Below are positions 7,755 to 15,792 of a DNA stretch of 61,945 nucleotides, in pieces. Numbering within the stretch: the stretch's first letter is position 1; each line of letters begins with the position of its first letter. Where the stretch lies: positions 1 to 61,945 of the forward strand of contig CALWKC010000014.1 of the NCBI GenBank assembly GCA_944381165.1. Reading direction: 5' to 3'. Both the position numbers and the translations under genes were made by a program. A model generated the notes under the pieces. It was given only the letters and a program-made list of their open reading frames with translations. It ran no database searches and was not told where the DNA came from. This DNA comes from an uncultured Lachnospira sp. GTDB lineage: Bacteria > Bacillota > Clostridia > Lachnospirales > Lachnospiraceae.

Positions 7755-9749
7755 TTATTTAGCAAGCAGTTCCATAATTTTATTGCTTCTGGCAATAAAG
7801 TTTGTCATCTGCTCAGGTGTGAGCGGCGCATGGCTGAGCAGCGCAAGGTCATAGAGCTGTTCGCAGAAAAGAGCTGTGTTTTCTCCGTCGCTGTGTTCGG
7901 AAATATATTTTACAAGTTCATTGTTTGCGTTCAGCACAAGTGTCTGTCCGTTCTGTCCGAACATAGAAGGGTCCATGCCATACATGTTGTACATCTTCAT
8001 CATATCCTGCATACGTCTGTCCTGTTCAGACAATGTAATCATTGCAGAAATAGAGGCGTTTTTAAGCTTCTCAACTTTGACATTGAGGTTATCCTTCTTT
8101 AAGGCTGACTTAAAGGTTTCGGTGAGCTTTTCGGATATTTCCTTGAGTTCATCCTCATTTGTCTCCTCCTTGAAGCTGTCGGACAAATCAGCGTCAATTC
8201 TAGCAAATTTAACATTTTCATTCTTTGATTCGAGGTGAGTGATGAAAGGCTGGTCAATATTGTGTGTGAGGATAACCGCATCTATGCCGGCTTCCTTAAA
8301 CATATTGATATACTGACTCTGCTCGGTCTCGTCCGTAACGTAAAATACAGTGTTCTCATGATGCTCCTTGTTTTCTTCAAGGCATTCCTTGAGAGTGAGA
8401 TATTTGCCGTGAATATTTTTAAATATAATGTAGTCATTCATTTTTTCGGCAAACTTTTCATCCTTTAAGCATCCGAATTTTATAAATGGATTGATGTCAT
8501 CCCAATATTTTTCGTAAGATTCCTTATCTGTCTTGCACATACCTGAGAGCTTATCGCCGACCTTTTTGGTGATATACTCGGAAATTTTCTTTACAAATCC
8601 GTCATTCTGAAGAGCACTTCTTGAGACATTGAGCGGAAGGTCAGGGCAGTCGATTACACCCTTGAGAAGCAGGAGAAATTCAGGGATAACTTCTTTTATA
8701 TTGTCTGCCACGAATACCTGGTTGTTGTAAAGCTTTATAGTGCCCTCTATTGATTCGTACTCTGTATTAATCTTAGGGAAATATAAAATGCCCTTAAGGT
8801 TAAAAGGATAATCCATGTTGAGGTGAATCCAGAATAAAGGCTCCTTAAAGTCGTGGAATACATTGCGGTAAAATTCCTTGTATTCCTCATCGGTACATTC
8901 ATTTGGATGCTTTGTCCAGAGCGGGTGAATATCGTTCAGCGCAACAGGACGCTTTACAATCTTAGCCATTTTAACGGCAGGAGTTTTTTCTACTGTCTCC
9001 TTTGTGCCGTCCTCTTTTTCAACTTCCTCTGTCTCAGCCTCTTTGATAAAGGTATCTAAGACGGTATCTTTTTCTGTGACTTCATCCTCCGGGATTTCCT
9101 CGGTTTTCGGCTCTTCGTCCTCATTGCTTAAATAGATAGGAACCGGCATGAAAGAGCAGTACTTTCCGATAACCTCCCTTGCCTTATACTCGTTTGCGAA
9201 TTCATAGCTGTCCTCGTTGAGATAGAGTGTTATTACAGTTCCGACATCTGTCTTGTCAGAGTCGCTCATGTCGTACTGAGTGCCGCCGTCACATTCCCAG
9301 TGGACAGATTTGGCGTCCTTCTGGAAAGACAGCGTATCGATAGTTACCTTATCTGCAACCATAAACGCAGAGTAGAAGCCGAGTCCGAAATGGCCGATAA
9401 TCTGGTCCTCGTTAGCCTTATCCTTATATTTTTCAAGGAAAGCTTCAGCGCCTGAGAAAGCAATCTGGTTAATGTACTCATTAACCTCGTCGCGTGTCAT
9501 ACCCATACCGTTGTCAATAATCTTAATGGTTTTGTTCTTAGGACTTACCTTTATTTCAATCTTATAGTCAATATCGTCAGGCGATTCATATTCGCCTATC
9601 ATAGAAAGCTTTTTCAGCTTGGTAATCGCATCGCATCCGTTTGAAATTAATTCTCTGTAAAAAATATCATGGTCGGAATACATCCATTTTTTTATAATAG
9701 GGAAAATATTCTGACTGTTAATAGATAAGTTTCCGTGTTCATTTGCCAT
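7755..9749 (-). CDS. htpG: Hsp90-family chaperone HtpG
   Basis: A 664-residue Hsp90 homologue. The N-terminal ATPase carries FYRELISNGCDAITKL, DNGMGMT and GHFGLGFYSAF; the middle domain has the conserved RSALQNDGFVKKI stretch. A charged insertion (about residues 215-265, rich in Glu/Thr/Lys) replaces the shorter linker of E. coli HtpG. The start at 9749 is chosen because GGAGG lies upstream at correct spacing, while the in-frame ATG four codons earlier overlaps that site. A sigma-A-like promoter and a perfect CIRCE element lie upstream, so HrcA control is expected. Confidence 0.93.
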   Translation of the reverse strand: MANEHGNLSINSQNIFPIIKKWMYSDHDIFYRELISNGCDAITKLKKLSMIGEYESPDDIDYKIEIKVSPKNKTIKIIDNGMGMTRDEVNEYINQIAFSGAEAFLEKYKDKANEDQIIGHFGLGFYSAFMVADKVTIDTLSFQKDAKSVHWECDGGTQYDMSDSDKTDVGTVITLYLNEDSYEFANEYKAREVIGKYCSFMPVPIYLSNEDEEPKTEEIPEDEVTEKDTVLDTFIKEAETEEVEKEDGTKETVEKTPAVKMAKIVKRPVALNDIHPLWTKHPNECTDEEYKEFYRNVFHDFKEPLFWIHLNMDYPFNLKGILYFPKINTEYESIEGTIKLYNNQVFVADNIKEVIPEFLLLLKGVIDCPDLPLNVSRSALQNDGFVKKISEYITKKVGDKLSGMCKTDKESYEKYWDDINPFIKFGCLKDEKFAEKMNDYIIFKNIHGKYLTLKECLEENKEHHENTVFYVTDETEQSQYINMFKEAGIDAVILTHNIDQPFITHLESKNENVKFARIDADLSDSFKEETNEDELKEISEKLTETFKSALKKDNLNVKVEKLKNASISAMITLSEQDRRMQDMMKMYNMYGMDPSMFGQNGQTLVLNANNELVKYISEHSDGENTALFCEQLYDLALLSHAPLTPEQMTNFIARSNKIMELLAK

Positions 9750-9814
9750 AATAAAAGTCATCCTCCAATCATATATTCATAGTAAATTGATGTTCTTAAA
9801 TAAATCTAAGATGT

Positions 9815-9843
9815 AATTTAATACAGCAAAAGATGAAAGTCAA
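9815..9843 (-). promoter_or_regulatory. htpG promoter
   Basis: On the minus strand, TTGACT (9838-9843) and TAAATT (9815-9820) are separated by 17 bases. The CIRCE operator lies seven bases upstream of the -35 box. Confidence 0.65.
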
Positions 9844-9850
9844 GAGAAAA

Positions 9851-9877
9851 TTAGCACTCATTTATAATGAGTGCTAA
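9851..9877. promoter_or_regulatory. CIRCE operator (HrcA binding site)
   Basis: TTAGCACTC, nine spacer bases and GAGTGCTAA form a perfect match to the CIRCE consensus. HrcA binds this operator to repress class I heat-shock genes. It lies upstream of htpG on the minus strand; no groE or dnaK gene is in the window. Confidence 0.95.
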
Positions 9878-9941
9878 TAAAATGCGCGGAAACGTGCATA
9901 AAAAGGCGGTTGGCGTATTTCTAAAAATTCTATGAAATCTG

Positions 9942-10439
9942 TTACTGCTCTTCAAAAGCTATGCCCGACTGTTCAAAAAAGAGGCGGACGTATTTGTCAA
10001 AAGCATGTTCAACCGACTTGTCGAGAGAAAACGAACTGAGTGAAGTTCCGGTGACGACAGTGACATTGCCGTCCGAATAACGTATGTTCAGAAACAGACC
10101 GTTAATGTCGCTTTCGGTTAAAATTGTGTCTGCGCCGGCGAGAACATCGCTCACATATGTATCCGGAAGGAGAAAAATTATCTTCATGCCTGTGGGCACC
10201 TTGTTTCCCCTGATAATGCTGTAGCAGAAGGGCCTGACAGACAGCCACTCTGCATATGAAGTGCTGGAAAGCTGTGAGAGCTCCTCCTCAGAAAAAAAAC
10301 TTTTATTTATCTCGCCGTTAATTGTATATGTATGTGCTGTTGAAATTACAGCCTCAGATAAAAGCAGGCGGTCAAATGTGTCTTTTATCAGCAGGTTTGA
10401 CATAAAAGTACGCGTGTCCTTTAGTATCAGTGAAATCAT
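9942..10439 (-). CDS. DUF5721 family protein
   Basis: A 165-residue cytoplasmic protein that resembles DUF5721, a small Lachnospiraceae family of unknown function. The opening (LKDTRTFMSNLLIKDTFDRL), the SEAVISTAHTYTINGEINKSF stretch region and YAEWLSVRPFCYSIIRG near the middle match my recollection of that family. No signal peptide, membrane span or catalytic motif is evident. It is monocistronic between htpG and the ABC genes. An AT-rich stretch upstream (10440-10560) probably holds its promoter. Confidence 0.7.
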   Translation of the reverse strand: MISLILKDTRTFMSNLLIKDTFDRLLLSEAVISTAHTYTINGEINKSFFSEEELSQLSSTSYAEWLSVRPFCYSIIRGNKVPTGMKIIFLLPDTYVSDVLAGADTILTESDINGLFLNIRYSDGNVTVVTGTSLSSFSLDKSVEHAFDKYVRLFFEQSGIAFEEQ

Positions 10440-10568
10440 AAAATAACCGTTCCTCTATTAAAAGTAATAAATAAAATATAACAGACATTTATTTATTTGA
10501 GTAGTATAGCACTATAATAATATTTATAATATATAAAGTCAAGAAAAAATTTAGAATATTTATAAAAT

Positions 10569-10600
10569 GCCGGATAATCCCGATGTGAGAATTATCCGGC
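10569..10600 (-). terminator. Intrinsic terminator of the ABC permease gene
   Basis: A hairpin with perfect ten-base arms, GCCGGATAAT and ATTATCCGGC, is followed on the minus strand by a T-rich stretch. It lies 40 bases after the permease stop. Confidence 0.8.
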
Positions 10601-10640
10601 TGATATATAGCGCAGATATGATTGATTTTGTTATTAAAAG

Positions 10641-11429
10641 TCATGAGAGTTTTTTTGCAATCTTTTGGAGAAGGTCAATAATTTTAAACAGAATTATTGA
10701 TATGATGCAAAGTATAATAATGGACATCGCGATTGGGTCCATGGAGAATATCTGGCTGTTATAAATAATAAGATAACCGAGGCCGGCTCTTGCGGCAAGA
10801 AATTCACCGATAATTACTCCGACAAGGCACAGTCCGATGTTTACCTTCATGTTGCTTATTATAGTGTTAAGCGACGCCGGGAGGACGAGCTTAGTGAGGA
10901 TTTGAAAACGGTTTCCGCCGAAGGTTTTCATAAGTTTTATTTTATCAGGGTCGGTGTCGGCAAAACTGGTATAAATATTTAAGACAGTTCCGAATATAGC
11001 TACCGAAACTGCCGTTACAATAATAGCCTTTGCGTTGTTTCCGAGCCAGACGATGAGCATTGGTGCGAGCGCTGATTTCGGAAGGCTGTTGAGCACAACC
11101 AGATAGGGCTCAAGTACGTCTGACAGAGGGGTGTACAGCCACAGCAGGAGCGCGGCACCTATACCGAATACAATAATAATTCCGAAGCTTAAAAAGGTCT
11201 CGCCCAGCGTTATGGCGGTGTGTTTAAATATACTTCCGTCCATGACCATTTTATAAAAGCATTTTGCAATTCTTGTAGGAGAGCTGAAGATAAACGCTTC
11301 AATCCAACCCAGTCTGGCAGCGGCTTCCCACAGAATAAGAAAGCCTGCAAACAGCAGAAATCTTAAAAGAGTAATTGTGGTTTTATAGCGTTTCTGTTTT
11401 TTCAGGTAAATTTTTTGCTGCTCGCTCAT
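10641..11429 (-). CDS. ABC transporter permease, SsuC/TauC/ThiX type
   Basis: A 262-residue inner-membrane permease of the BPD_transp_1 fold with about six membrane spans. The EAA loop appears around LMKTFGGNRFQILTKLVLPAS. It resembles permeases for alkanesulfonates, taurine, nitrate or pyrimidine precursors. The start at 11429 is preferred because AAGGAG lies seven bases upstream and its ATGA overlaps the ATPase stop; a start six codons earlier would overlap further without a better site. The substrate cannot be told because no binding-protein gene is adjacent. Confidence 0.82.
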   Translation of the reverse strand: MSEQQKIYLKKQKRYKTTITLLRFLLFAGFLILWEAAARLGWIEAFIFSSPTRIAKCFYKMVMDGSIFKHTAITLGETFLSFGIIIVFGIGAALLLWLYTPLSDVLEPYLVVLNSLPKSALAPMLIVWLGNNAKAIIVTAVSVAIFGTVLNIYTSFADTDPDKIKLMKTFGGNRFQILTKLVLPASLNTIISNMKVNIGLCLVGVIIGEFLAARAGLGYLIIYNSQIFSMDPIAMSIIILCIISIILFKIIDLLQKIAKKLS

Positions 11430-12193
11430 TGTACCAGCTCCTTCCATATCATGTTGAAATAATCGGGAAATTCAGGTGAACTCCTTGCGCTGAAAGGTGT
11501 ACGATCTTCTTTCAGAGAGTCAAAATTAATGTCAATAATTTTATTTATATGTCCGGGGCGGGCACTCAATACTATAACGCGGTCTCCCATAGCTATGGCC
11601 TCAGAAATATCATGTGTGACAAGGATTGCGGTTTTATCCTGTTCCTTGAGAATACGATAGATGTCGTCGCTGACCTCAAGGCGGGTCTGATAGTCAAGCG
11701 CCGAGAACGGCTCATCGAGCAGAAGAATATCAGGCTCAAGCGCCAGAGTTCTTATAATGGCGGCGCGCTGTCTCATTCCTCCGGATAACTGCGAGGGTTT
11801 TACGTTTTTAAAATTTCCCAGTCCGTAGGTGTCAAGCATCTGGTTTACAAGTTCCTTTTTCTCAGGCGTACATGACTTGCGTGTCTCAAGGCCAAGAAGA
11901 ACATTTTTATAGACGGAACGCCACTCAAAAAGACTGTCCTTTTGAAGCATATAACCTATATGCATTGCCGAATCCGCAGCGGGAGAGCCTTTTATATATA
12001 TTTCGCCTTCGTCCGGTGCCAAAAGCCCTGAAATCAGGGAAAGCAGTGTAGATTTTCCGCATCCAGACGGACCTACGATACAGGTGAAGCTGCCGGGCAT
12101 AATATCAAAGCTGATATTGCTGAGAGCAGGAGTTTCACCGTCCTGTGTATGATAAGAATAATTTACATTTTTTACAGAAAGAATTGGATTCAT
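11426..12193 (-). CDS. ABC transporter ATP-binding protein, SsuB/TauB type
   Basis: A 255-residue ATPase with Walker A GPSGCGKST (near residue 38), the signature LSGGMRQRAAI, Walker B ILLLDEPFSALD and the switch histidine in LVTHDISEAI. It powers the permease encoded directly downstream. The pair forms a two-gene operon with no substrate-binding lipoprotein on either side, which is unusual for this importer class. I saw no TPP or other known riboswitch in the 176-base region upstream. Substrate unknown. Confidence 0.85.
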   Translation of the reverse strand: MNPILSVKNVNYSYHTQDGETPALSNISFDIMPGSFTCIVGPSGCGKSTLLSLISGLLAPDEGEIYIKGSPAADSAMHIGYMLQKDSLFEWRSVYKNVLLGLETRKSCTPEKKELVNQMLDTYGLGNFKNVKPSQLSGGMRQRAAIIRTLALEPDILLLDEPFSALDYQTRLEVSDDIYRILKEQDKTAILVTHDISEAIAMGDRVIVLSARPGHINKIIDINFDSLKEDRTPFSARSSPEFPDYFNMIWKELVQ

Positions 12194-12369
12194 AACAGGG
12201 CTCCTATCAAGTTATATTTTATATTATGCAGACAGATAACCTTTGTCAGCAAAAAACGAAAAATGACGCCGCGTACCGCAGATAAAAGCATATTATTGCA
12301 AAGTATATTTTTATATAGTAGAATGTGTGCATATAGACATTTGATTTTAAGATAAAAGAGGGGATTTTA

Positions 12370-13371
12370 ATGATTGATTTTGACGAGATGATCAGTAAAC
12401 TTAATCACAGGCATATTTATGTGCAGACTCACAATTTTCCGGATCCCGATGCGATTGCAAGCGCATATGGTCTGCAGTATCTTCTTCGCAGCAAGGGATT
12501 GGAATCTACGATTGTTTATAAGGGAAAGGTTGAACACGGCAGCTCAAACGCCATGGTAAAAAAGCTGGGGATAGAGATTGTTGAATACTGCGACATGGCG
12601 GAAATGGCCAAGGATGCCGAGATTATACTTGTAGATTCGCAGAAGGGAAACGCAAATATTGAGGATATGCCGGGGGATGAAGTGGTGTGCATTGACCATC
12701 ACCCTGTTTTCGGAACAGCCCGGTATGCTTTTTCGGATATAAGACCTGAGGTGGGAGCGTGTGCGTCGATGATAGCGCAGTATATTTTTGAGGACGGCAT
12801 TAGGATAACGAGTGACGTCGCAACCGCTCTGCTTTATGGTATCAAAATTGATACGGCGAACCTGACCAGAGGCGTTTCAAATCTTGATTTGGATATGTTT
12901 TACAGACTGTATAATCTTGCTGACAGAAAAAAACTTACTGAGCTTGACAGGAACGTAATGAGGCAGTCGGATTTAAAGGCATATGCGTCCGCAATCAACA
13001 GTATTAAAATGTATGGGAAAACTGCGTTTGCGAATGCGGGTTATAACTGTCAGGATCCGCTTATAGCGGCGATTTCCGATTTTATAATGATGCTTGACAC
13101 CACCGACAATACAGTGGTGTATTCTGTTAAGGACGACGGAATTAAAATCTCAGTGAGAAGCAGCGGCTCCATTAACGCCGGAAAGGCTGCCAATACCGCG
13201 CTTGAAGGCATCGGCGGCGGAGGCGGACACGAGAATATGGCAGGCGGGTTTGTCGCATATGACAAACGTATACCTGACCCGGTACACAATGAAAAGTACA
13301 TTTCCGAGCTGACTAATGAAATAGAGCAGAGGTTTGCAAACGCCATTTCGGAAAAATGCCGGCGAAGATAA
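12370..13371 (+). CDS. DHH/DHHA1 phosphoesterase, NrnA-like
   Basis: A 333-residue DHH-superfamily hydrolase. Metal-binding motifs are NFPDPDAIAS (motif I), LVDSQ (motif II) and CIDHHPVF (motif III, the DHH signature); the DHHA1 domain ends with GGGGHENMAGG. Family members degrade nanoRNA, pAp or cyclic dinucleotide products; the size and the DPDAIAS form of motif I fit an NrnA-like enzyme, but substrate is not decided by sequence. No membrane or GGDEF part is present, which argues against a GdpP-type protein. It runs towards the LytTR gene but is probably unrelated to it. Confidence 0.8.
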   Translation: MIDFDEMISKLNHRHIYVQTHNFPDPDAIASAYGLQYLLRSKGLESTIVYKGKVEHGSSNAMVKKLGIEIVEYCDMAEMAKDAEIILVDSQKGNANIEDMPGDEVVCIDHHPVFGTARYAFSDIRPEVGACASMIAQYIFEDGIRITSDVATALLYGIKIDTANLTRGVSNLDLDMFYRLYNLADRKKLTELDRNVMRQSDLKAYASAINSIKMYGKTAFANAGYNCQDPLIAAISDFIMMLDTTDNTVVYSVKDDGIKISVRSSGSINAGKAANTALEGIGGGGGHENMAGGFVAYDKRIPDPVHNEKYISELTNEIEQRFANAISEKCRRR

Positions 13372-13414
13372 GGGATAAACAGTAAGACAGATATATTAAA
13401 CAGGGGGGATTAAT

Positions 13415-14170
13415 ATGAATATAGTTATCTGTGACAGTGATAAGGAGTATATATATTATTTAAAAAATTTAATATTAAAATCAGAAACAGTTTTAAAAAA
13501 TCCTAATAGAACTCTGTTTGTTGAATTTGCTTCAGGCAGAGCTTTGTTGAGTTATATTAAAAAGGCAAAATCTCAATGTGACGTTCTTATTATGGATATG
13601 GAGCTGTCTGATGTTGACATTGAAGAAACCGCCCGAGTATTCAGACAAAAATATACGCAGGCGGTTTTTGTGTGCTGCACAAATATCTGTAAACCGGTGG
13701 ATAATATAATAAAGTATCGTCCTTTCAGGTACTGGTATAAAGATTACGATGACAATAGGATGCAGCTTGAAGTTTCTGAACTGCTTGGAGAAGCGGAAAG
13801 AGTTGGCAGTGAGCCGGTGATTTTGGGACATAACTATAACAGACATATAAAACTTTTGCCGGAGGAAATATTGTTTATAGAGTGTTCAAAGAGGGGATGT
13901 AAAATAAATATATGTCCGCTGTACGTGGAAAATATAAAATATAAAATATGGAACACTGAAAAAAAACTTCATGAATTATACAGTGTTTTGTCTCAATATG
14001 GTTTTGAATATGCTCATAACAGCTATATTGTAAATTTGAGGTATGTTAAGAAGCTGTCGTCAGTCGAATTGGAATTCGTTAGGTTCGGACAGAATGCACC
14101 GGTGATGCTCTCTGTATCGAGGGCAAGAAAAGATGAACTCAGAAAAAAATTTGAAGAATTTAATATATAA
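13415..14170 (+). CDS. LytTR-family response regulator (orphan)
   Basis: A 251-residue regulator of the AgrA/ComE type. The receiver domain (1-125) keeps the acidic pair D7/D9 and the phosphoacceptor in LIMDMEL (Asp61), but the usual K-P motif is degenerate (RYWYKD). The LytTR DNA-binding domain (about 138-250) carries EILFIECSKRGCKI, FEYAHNSYIVNLRYVKKL and SRARKDELRKKF. A GGGGGG site precedes the start. No histidine kinase is nearby. Its stop codon touches the duplicated promoter/leader module, and it most likely controls the secreted protein, lipoproteins and ABC genes downstream. Base composition is more AT-rich than the flanks, consistent with an accessory locus. Confidence 0.85.
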   Translation: MNIVICDSDKEYIYYLKNLILKSETVLKNPNRTLFVEFASGRALLSYIKKAKSQCDVLIMDMELSDVDIEETARVFRQKYTQAVFVCCTNICKPVDNIIKYRPFRYWYKDYDDNRMQLEVSELLGEAERVGSEPVILGHNYNRHIKLLPEEILFIECSKRGCKINICPLYVENIKYKIWNTEKKLHELYSVLSQYGFEYAHNSYIVNLRYVKKLSSVELEFVRFGQNAPVMLSVSRARKDELRKKFEEFNI

Positions 14171-14337
14171 ATTTTATTACAAAAACGTCTCAAAATAATG
14201 CAAAAAGCTCCCACCTTATTGTGAAAATAAAAATATATGATATTGTGTTATAAAAGGGTTTAGTTCGGTAAAATTCAGATATGTTAAATGAGAGGTTATT
14301 ACGTATATATTTACAGCAGGAGGGGAGGTAAAAGTAT

Positions 14338-14358
14338 ATGTCATATTACATAGTGTAA
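14338..14358 (+). CDS. Possible six-codon leader peptide
   Basis: A very strong Shine-Dalgarno (AGGAGGGGAGG, 14318-14328) lies nine bases before an ATG that opens a six-codon frame, MSYYIV, then TAA. Most of the frame also lies inside an imperfect inverted repeat (TGTCATATTACA/TGTAATGACA, 14339-14363). No longer gene uses this ribosome site; the secreted protein has its own further down. A leader peptide or translation-dependent control is an inference. Confidence 0.35.
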   Translation: MSYYIV

Positions 14359-14418
14359 TGACACAGCGCAGTACATATGTATACGTTTAACATTATAAAA
14401 TCTAAGGAGGACTTTATT

Positions 14419-14850
14419 ATGGTGAATAAGGTTAAGAGGGTGTTAAAAAATACAGCTGTATTTGCGGCTGTAATGCTGCTTATCTCAGGCGGAGGAGTTT
14501 TGTCTGTAAAGGCTGCAAGAGGAGTGTCGTATGATTTTAGTTTTTCGCTTCAGTCACAGGGAGACAGGGACTGGACTTCGACAGAGGCAAAGGATACCAC
14601 GGACTGGTGCTCTATGCAGTGTACATGGTCGGAATTTCCCGGTGCGTCATACTACGCATACGCATGTGATAACTTGGAAAGATATGCAAGCAAACAGATG
14701 GTGTACTTTGAGCAGGGAACATGGGCGCTTATAGGAAACTCGATTAAGGAGAACGGCTCTGATTGGTGTAAAATTGTTGCCATAGGCGACTATATTCCTT
14801 CTGACGGCTGCGTATTTACGGGGTACTGGTATGCGGACAGCGGATTTTAG
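14419..14850 (+). CDS. Secreted cysteine/aromatic-rich protein, copy 1
   Basis: A 143-residue exported protein. The signal peptide (1 to about 32) has a basic head, a hydrophobic core and a VKA cleavage motif. The mature part (about 111 residues) begins DFSFSLQ, contains five cysteines and many Trp/Tyr, and ends GYWYADSGF. The DFSF start and GYW end recall DUF2712-type secreted proteins found beside ABC-2 transporters in Firmicutes; this is recollection, not a search. The start at 14419 follows AAGGAGG at eight bases; an in-frame ATG at 14377 lacks one and would bury the signal peptide. The last 20 bases overlap the next gene. Toxin, bacteriocin or signal roles are all possible. Confidence 0.75.
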   Translation: MVNKVKRVLKNTAVFAAVMLLISGGGVLSVKAARGVSYDFSFSLQSQGDRDWTSTEAKDTTDWCSMQCTWSEFPGASYYAYACDNLERYASKQMVYFEQGTWALIGNSIKENGSDWCKIVAIGDYIPSDGCVFTGYWYADSGF

Positions 14851-15757
14851 GAAGGGATTTCCGCTTCTGTCGTTAAGAGTAGCTGTTGTTTTTATGCTGC
14901 TGCTGTCAGCCAGCCTGCTTGCAGGCTGCGCTGAGTACGGCAGCGGTAAGGCGGAGGCGGAGTCCATTGCGGAGAATGCAATAAACGAGAATATAAAGTC
15001 GCTTGCGGAAAAAAAGATAAGCGAGACGCAGGCACAGACACAGGAGATGTCAGAGGAAGAGACAAATCGTTTCGGAGCAAAGGCAGACCCTCTTATTGGT
15101 GGATATTTCTATACGATGAATATAGAGAAAGCAGAGATTATCGAGGATAGAAACTGGTTTGAGTATGGTGATATAAGGGTTGAGGTTGTAGAGATGACGG
15201 TGGCTCAGAACATAAAGGGGATATATGAGCTGTGCGATGACAGCTACGTACATCAGAAAGTTGAAGAGCTTATAGAGTATGAGCAGACCAAGGATATAAG
15301 ACACATCGAAGCAGACGGAAGCTATCATTCAAATCCGGATAATGACAAGGATATACTTTTTATAAAATTTAAGTATAAAAACAGCGGAAAAATCCGGCAG
15401 GTGATTGACAGAAACCCCGCGTTTGTTCTTAAAAGACCAAATGGTGAGTGGAGAGGATATTCTTGTGCCTGTCTGTTAAACACATCAAGGAATGCAGGGA
15501 TTATTGGCTTAAGCGGGAGCATAGACACGTCAAAGATATGGATTGATGCGGGGGAGGAAATGGAAGTGGTATGCGCCATAGCAATCGGAAAGATAAGGGT
15601 TATGGACTCGTCGTTTGGAATGTATGACGGAGAAGACTACTATGATTTGTATCTCAGTTCCGAATATCTTAAGGGAAATGGTGCGACATCAGTTTCAGAT
15701 TTGCCATATGGAACGTATCTGCTGCCGCTTATAAAGGACGGAGAGAGGCTGTACTGA
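14831..15757 (+). CDS. Lipoprotein paralogue 1 of 4
   Basis: A 308-residue lipoprotein with a type II signal and lipobox LLAGC (Cys32), followed by a charged, probably helical linker (AESIAENAINENIKSL) and a beta-rich domain ending LYGE-like in KDGERLY. Motifs shared by all four copies are WFEYGDIR, VAQNIKGIYELCDDS, DGSYHSNPDNDKDILFIK and DSSFGMYDGEDYYDLYL. It may belong to the DUF5027 group (uncertain). The ATG lies inside the 3' end of the secreted-protein gene, in another frame, so translation is probably coupled. It is the most divergent copy in its last third. An immunity or binding role towards the secreted protein is inferred from context only. Confidence 0.8.
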   Translation: MRTADFRKGFPLLSLRVAVVFMLLLSASLLAGCAEYGSGKAEAESIAENAINENIKSLAEKKISETQAQTQEMSEEETNRFGAKADPLIGGYFYTMNIEKAEIIEDRNWFEYGDIRVEVVEMTVAQNIKGIYELCDDSYVHQKVEELIEYEQTKDIRHIEADGSYHSNPDNDKDILFIKFKYKNSGKIRQVIDRNPAFVLKRPNGEWRGYSCACLLNTSRNAGIIGLSGSIDTSKIWIDAGEEMEVVCAIAIGKIRVMDSSFGMYDGEDYYDLYLSSEYLKGNGATSVSDLPYGTYLLPLIKDGERLY

Positions 15758-15792
15758 TTAGCTGTTGGTTTACTAAGAGAGGTATCTTTACT

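Larger units (their letters stand above)
14166..14850 (+). repeat. Duplicated promoter/leader/secreted-protein module, copy 1
   Basis: This segment matches 17731-18415 with a constant offset of 3,565 bp and no gaps. The untranslated part (14166-14418) is almost identical between copies; one visible difference is attac versus attgc near 14178. The left edge falls within the last codons of the LytTR gene (shared TATAAATTTTATT), so the duplication began at that gene's stop. The similarity continues into the following lipoprotein genes. Confidence 0.9.

Noticed and set aside
12194-12369. Possible TPP or other riboswitch before the ABC ATPase gene
   Set aside because: No conserved aptamer core such as the THI box could be found on either strand.
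14377-14418. Longer N-terminus for the secreted proteins starting at ATG 14377 (and 17942)
   Set aside because: No ribosome site precedes it, and AAGGAGG lies just before the internal ATG, which also gives a standard signal peptide.
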